Shown here piece after piece: positions 60,657-64,000 of a DNA stretch of 64,000 nt. Under the pieces are notes generated by a model. That model saw nothing but the letters and a program-made list of their open reading frames with translations. It was not told where the DNA came from and did no database searches. The position numbers and the translations under genes were made by a program. Positions within the stretch are counted from its first letter, which is position 1, and every line of letters begins with the position of its first letter. The stretch comes from Nannocystis pusilla (lineage in GTDB: Bacteria; Myxococcota_A; Polyangia; Nannocystales; Nannocystaceae): positions 62,001 to 126,000 of the forward strand of contig NZ_JAIRAU010000028.1 of NCBI RefSeq assembly GCF_020073745.1. Reading direction: 5' to 3'.

Positions 60657-62432
60657 TCACCCGTGCGACGTCGCGAGCAGCGCCGCGTCGGCGACCGGCT
60701 GCAGGACCACGCGCGCCAGCCCGCGCAGCAGCGGCTCGCGGCCGATCACGCGCGCGAGCGGCGGGCTGTGGGCGTAATAGAAGCGCACCAGGTCGACGCC
60801 GGTCGCCGAGGTCTTCAGATAATCGTCGCGGAAGGCCCGCAGCGCCGCGACCTGGGCGGCCCACGGCGCGCCCCAGGCGGCGGTGGCGAGGAAGCAGAAC
60901 GACTCGACGGTCTGGAACTTCTGCGCCTCGGTGGTGATCTCCGCGGTCACCAGCGGGCTGCGGTTGGTGCACGCGTCTTCGTAGACCACGCCGAACTGGT
61001 AGGTGTAATCGCCCCACAGCTCGCCGATCTCGAGGTCGATGATGCCCTCGGTGGCCGGCAGCTCGGCGGCGCTGAAGGTCGCGAGGTGGGCCGCGCCGAG
61101 CAGCTCCTGCGTGAGCTCGGCGGCGCCGGTGATGTGATACACGTGGATCTGCTTGAGCACGACCGCGGGGTCGGGCAGCGGCGGCATGCGGAAGCTGACC
61201 TGCACGCGGTCGAACGACTCGCCGGCGAGCACGAGGTCGTCGGCCGGCGGCAGCGTGGCCAGCCTGCACGTGCCCCAGCCGTCGTCCGGCGGTTCGCCGC
61301 CGGTGCCCTCGGTGCCGGCGCCGGTGCCGGGCTCGCCGCCGGTGTCGCTGTCGCTGTCGCCGTCGCCGTCGCTGTCACTGTCGGTGCCGCCGGGGTCACC
61401 GGGCCCGCCGTGGGAGTACACGCCCCAGCGGAACGTCTCGCCGTTCTTGTTCATGACGCGCAGGCGGTCGGCTCCGCTGCCGCCGTCCGTGCTGATCTTC
61501 GCGTCGGGCGGGTGCAGCGTGCCGGTGGCGCCGTTCCAGTCGCCGTAGCCCGCGTAGTCGACCGTGCCCTGAAAGCCCTTGGCGCGCGGGTCGAACGGGA
61601 CCGCGTAGACCACCGACGGCTGCCCCAGGTACTCGATGCCGAACGCCGCGAGGTCGGGGTCGACGTAGTGGTCGTTCTCGCGGTCGAACGTGAACGCCGC
61701 GTTCTCGTCGTTCTCCCGGCTGATCTCGATGTACGCCGTCAGCGGCGCCGCGGCCATCGCCTCCGGCGGCACCAGCACGGTCACGAACGCCGGCAGCTCG
61801 CCGGCCGGGGTCGCGGCGGTCACCGCGTCGAGGTCGTTGAGCGCCGCGTAGGTCTTGGTCTCCTCCGCGTCCTTCTGCGCGTCGAACTCGACGATGTCGT
61901 TGCGCGGCGGGTACCAGCTGATGCCCCCCTCCGGGTCGAACTGTCCCTTGTCCGAGTTGAACACCTTCGGCGACGGACAGGTCATGGTGTCGACCGAGAT
62001 GACGTCGTGCTCGGACTGCGACAGCGGCCGGCAGTGGTAGGGCTCGGACGACGAGGTGTTCTCGTGAAACCCGAGCGAGTCGAGATCGCCGGGGTCCTCG
62101 TCGTGAAAGATGATCTTCGGGTACGTCTTGCCGCGCCGGTGGGCCCACACCGGCAGCACCGACGGGCGCGGCCCGTACGGCGCGCGCCAGCTCGACAGGA
62201 AATTCCAGATCCCCGGCCGGTTGCCGATCCCGTACTTGCCGACGGCCTGGGTCACCAGCACGTCCTGGACGTAGTTGCCGTCCTGGTCCTCGAGCCAGAT
62301 CGCGAGCTGGGCGTCGCTCACCGGCGTGAAGTGGAACTCGACCAGCACCGGCTCGTCGGCCGCGGCCACGCGCGGGACCGCCGTCGTCGCGACCAGCGAG
62401 ACGGCGAGCGGGAGCGAGCGCGGGCGCGGCAC
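60657..62432 (-). CDS. Exported protein with Asp/Ser-Gly linker and CFI-box C-terminus
   Basis: A 591-residue exported protein with a GTG start followed by a signal peptide (RSLPLAVSLVATTAVPRVAA). The main domain (about 30-360) has FHFTPVSDAQLAIWLEDQDG, GNRPGIWNFLSSWRAPYG and LVPPEAMAAAPLTAYIEIS and was not assigned. An Asp/Ser/Gly linker (about 365-395) is made of GAC/TCC-type repeats. The tail contains the CFI-box-like CFLATAAWGAPWAAQVAALR and FRDDYLKTSATGVDLVRFYY typical of a myxobacterial C-terminal sorting/attachment domain, ending in PVADAALLATSHG. It is probably a sorted surface or secreted protein. Confidence 0.78.
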   Translation of the reverse strand: MPRPRSLPLAVSLVATTAVPRVAAADEPVLVEFHFTPVSDAQLAIWLEDQDGNYVQDVLVTQAVGKYGIGNRPGIWNFLSSWRAPYGPRPSVLPVWAHRRGKTYPKIIFHDEDPGDLDSLGFHENTSSSEPYHCRPLSQSEHDVISVDTMTCPSPKVFNSDKGQFDPEGGISWYPPRNDIVEFDAQKDAEETKTYAALNDLDAVTAATPAGELPAFVTVLVPPEAMAAAPLTAYIEISRENDENAAFTFDRENDHYVDPDLAAFGIEYLGQPSVVYAVPFDPRAKGFQGTVDYAGYGDWNGATGTLHPPDAKISTDGGSGADRLRVMNKNGETFRWGVYSHGGPGDPGGTDSDSDGDGDSDSDTGGEPGTGAGTEGTGGEPPDDGWGTCRLATLPPADDLVLAGESFDRVQVSFRMPPLPDPAVVLKQIHVYHITGAAELTQELLGAAHLATFSAAELPATEGIIDLEIGELWGDYTYQFGVVYEDACTNRSPLVTAEITTEAQKFQTVESFCFLATAAWGAPWAAQVAALRAFRDDYLKTSATGVDLVRFYYAHSPPLARVIGREPLLRGLARVVLQPVADAALLATSHG

Positions 62433-62642
62433 TCGCGGACGATAACACAGGGCGCGCCGGAGTCGCGCCGTGCGTTCGCCGCCGTCGTCACATCGAGTCG
62501 AGCCATCACCCCAGGCCGCGACCTCGCCAGCGGAGGTGCACGCGTGCGTATCGAGGTTCCGGCAGCGCGATCGCGCCGCGCAATAATGCGCCTTTGACCC
62601 GCATTGAAGGCTCGCGCGCAATGATGGTAGAGAGGCCGTGAA

Positions 62643-64000
62643 GTGGTGCCTGACCGCGACGCCCAGGTGATCGGCACGGTGCTCGAGAACCGGTACCGCG
62701 TGCTCAGCTTGCTCGGCCGCGGGGGCATGGGCGACGTGTACGTCGGCGAGGACACGCGGCTGCGGCGGCGCTGCGCGCTGAAGATCCTCCACGCCAGGCT
62801 GGCCGAGGACCGCACCAGCGTCGAGCGCTTCCTGCGAGAGGCGCAGATGATCGCCTCGCTCGACCACCCCAACATCGTCGACATCTACTCGTTCGGCGAG
62901 GAGCCGTCCGGCCTGGTGTTCTTCGCCATGGAGCTGCTGCAGGGCGACGACCTCGACGCCCGCCTGCGCCAGCGCGCCCAGCGACCGTTCTCGAACCACG
63001 ACTGCTGCCTGTGGGCGATCCAGATCGCCAGGGCCGTCGGCTGCGTCCACGACAACGGCCTCATCCACCGCGACCTCAAGGTCTCGAACGTGTTCCTCGC
63101 CCGCAAGCGCGACGGCGAGGAGATATGCAAGCTGCTCGACTTCGGCATCGCCCGCGCCGAGGACTCGTCCGAGCTGACCGAGACCGGCATCACCCTCGGC
63201 ACGCCGAGCTACATGTCGCCGGAGCAGGTGCGTAACGCCAACCTCGACCGCCGCAGCGACATTTACTCGTTCGGCGTGGTGCTCTTCAAGCTGCTCACCG
63301 GCCGCGTCCCGTTCACCGGCGAGCCGATCCAGGTGGCGATGCAGCACTGCGACTCCCCGCCGCCGGCGCCCTCGAGCGTCGCCCCCGCCGCCGGCATCTC
63401 GCCGGCCCTCGATGCAATTGTCCTCAAGGCCATGGCCAAAAAGCCAGGCGATCGCTTCCAGACGATGCACGAGGTCGGCCAGGCGCTGGTCGAGCTGCTG
63501 CGCAGCGAGGCGCCCGAGCTCGCGCCGGTCACCACGAGCGGCCGCACGCTGACGCAGCCGCACCTCGGCGCCTCGGCGGTCCCTTCTCCTTGGCTCGCCG
63601 CCGCCGCCGGGCCTGCCACCCAACCGTCCCTCGACCACCCGCGACCCGCGCCTGCGCCCGATCCGGGCGGGCGCGAGGCCGCCGTCACGGTCCCCGCGCT
63701 CGACGCCTCGACGCCCGGCGGAGGCAGCAAACAGACCGGCGCGACCACGGCGTTCCCGTCCCCGCCGGCCCGCAGCACCCGTCCCCTGCTCGCGCTCGCC
63801 GGCGCCGGTCTGCTCGCGGCGATCGCCGTGTTCGCGCTCGTGCTGAGCGGCGGCGACGATCCGCCCCCGCCGCCGCCCGCGCCCGCCGTCGTCGACGCGC
63901 CGAAGCCGACGCCGGTCGTCGCGCCCCCGCCCGCCGAACCTGCGCCCGCGCCCGCACCCGCGCCCGAGCCCGCGCCCGAGCCCCCGCCCGCCGAAGCCGA
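62643..64000 (+). CDS. Ser/Thr protein kinase with single transmembrane helix (3' end outside window)
   Basis: The frame is open to the window end (at least 452 residues). Kinase features: LLGRGGMGDVYVGEDTRL, CALK lysine at about 48, HRDLKVSNVF at 142-151, DFGIARAED at about 167, SYMSPEQV and RSDIYSFGVVLFKLLTGR. A Pro/Ala/Ser linker, then a transmembrane helix at about 381-400 (PLLALAGAGLLAAIAVFALV) and a Pro/Ala/Glu-rich segment outside. The architecture matches PknB-like receptor kinases. Start at GTG 62643 or 62646. The window ends before the extracellular part, so its sensor domain is unknown. Confidence 0.9.
   Translation, partial: MVPDRDAQVIGTVLENRYRVLSLLGRGGMGDVYVGEDTRLRRRCALKILHARLAEDRTSVERFLREAQMIASLDHPNIVDIYSFGEEPSGLVFFAMELLQGDDLDARLRQRAQRPFSNHDCCLWAIQIARAVGCVHDNGLIHRDLKVSNVFLARKRDGEEICKLLDFGIARAEDSSELTETGITLGTPSYMSPEQVRNANLDRRSDIYSFGVVLFKLLTGRVPFTGEPIQVAMQHCDSPPPAPSSVAPAAGISPALDAIVLKAMAKKPGDRFQTMHEVGQALVELLRSEAPELAPVTTSGRTLTQPHLGASAVPSPWLAAAAGPATQPSLDHPRPAPAPDPGGREAAVTVPALDASTPGGGSKQTGATTAFPSPPARSTRPLLALAGAGLLAAIAVFALVLSGGDDPPPPPPAPAVVDAPKPTPVVAPPPAEPAPAPAPAPEPAPEPPPAEA

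Overview
The window is very GC-rich DNA from a myxobacterium, most likely Nannocystineae (Nannocystis/Plesiocystis-like). The clues are many lipoproteins with Thr/Ser/Gly/Asp linkers, DUF4215 cysteine-rich repeats, a MYXO-CTERM-like tail, a CFI-box C-terminus, an AgmX/PglI-type lipoprotein, Hanks-type Ser/Thr kinases with and without TPRs, ECF-like sigma factors, and a plesiocin-like graspetide locus. This placement is inferred from gene families only. No rRNA, tRNA, CRISPR array or transposase was found.

Layout. 0-10 kb: propeller lipoprotein, TPR Ser/Thr kinase with a 103-bp tandem-repeat array upstream, SnoaL-like protein, lipoprotein, orphan histidine kinase, choice-of-anchor-L lipoprotein. 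10-20 kb: two lipoproteins, two divergent membrane-segment-bearing sigma factors, a poly-Asp propeller lipoprotein, an AraC regulator beside an OB-fold (NrfJ-like) lipoprotein, a dimeric alpha/beta-barrel lipoprotein and a diheme cytochrome lipoprotein. 20-30 kb: an NRPS-like A(C-terminal)-PCP-reductase protein with an altered reductase active site, a truncated and frameshifted sulfite-oxidase pseudogene, a 13-repeat DUF4215 protein, DUF1552 and CmcJ/NvfI-like proteins, a second SnoaL-like protein and a second AraC regulator. 30-42 kb: polA, a MYXO-CTERM surface protein, an unusual helical-repeat protein, an S51-like peptidase, a cytochrome-type lipoprotein, an AgmX/PglI lipoprotein and an OmpA lipoprotein. 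42.4-47.8 kb: the graspetide operon. 48-49 kb: two gene fragments abutting head to head. 49.4-58 kb: dodecin, three tandem Cys-rich lipoproteins flanked by an intact pcrB and a decayed copy of its 5' end, an adenylate/guanylate cyclase translationally coupled to pcrB, a membrane protein and a lipoprotein. 58-64 kb: CPA2 antiporter, CFI-box surface protein, and a Ser/Thr kinase that runs off the window.

The most coherent system is the graspetide operon. A 73-residue precursor has a leader with an LFIEDL motif ending in Gly-Gly and four TTxxxxEE core repeats. It is followed by an ATP-grasp ligase, a membrane-fusion protein, a C39-peptidase ABC exporter and a second, lipoprotein-type adaptor. 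The organisation predicts ester/amide macrocyclisation of each core repeat, leader removal after Gly-Gly, and export. A 13-bp perfect inverted repeat lies about 150 bp upstream of the precursor.

A second theme is a family of short palindromes (consensus about ATGTC-n4to6-GACAT). At least six lie 7-41 nt downstream of stop codons, others sit in tandem arrays, and two lie inside genes. Several stretches hold decayed gene pieces, so parts of the window look like a recombination-active accessory region.
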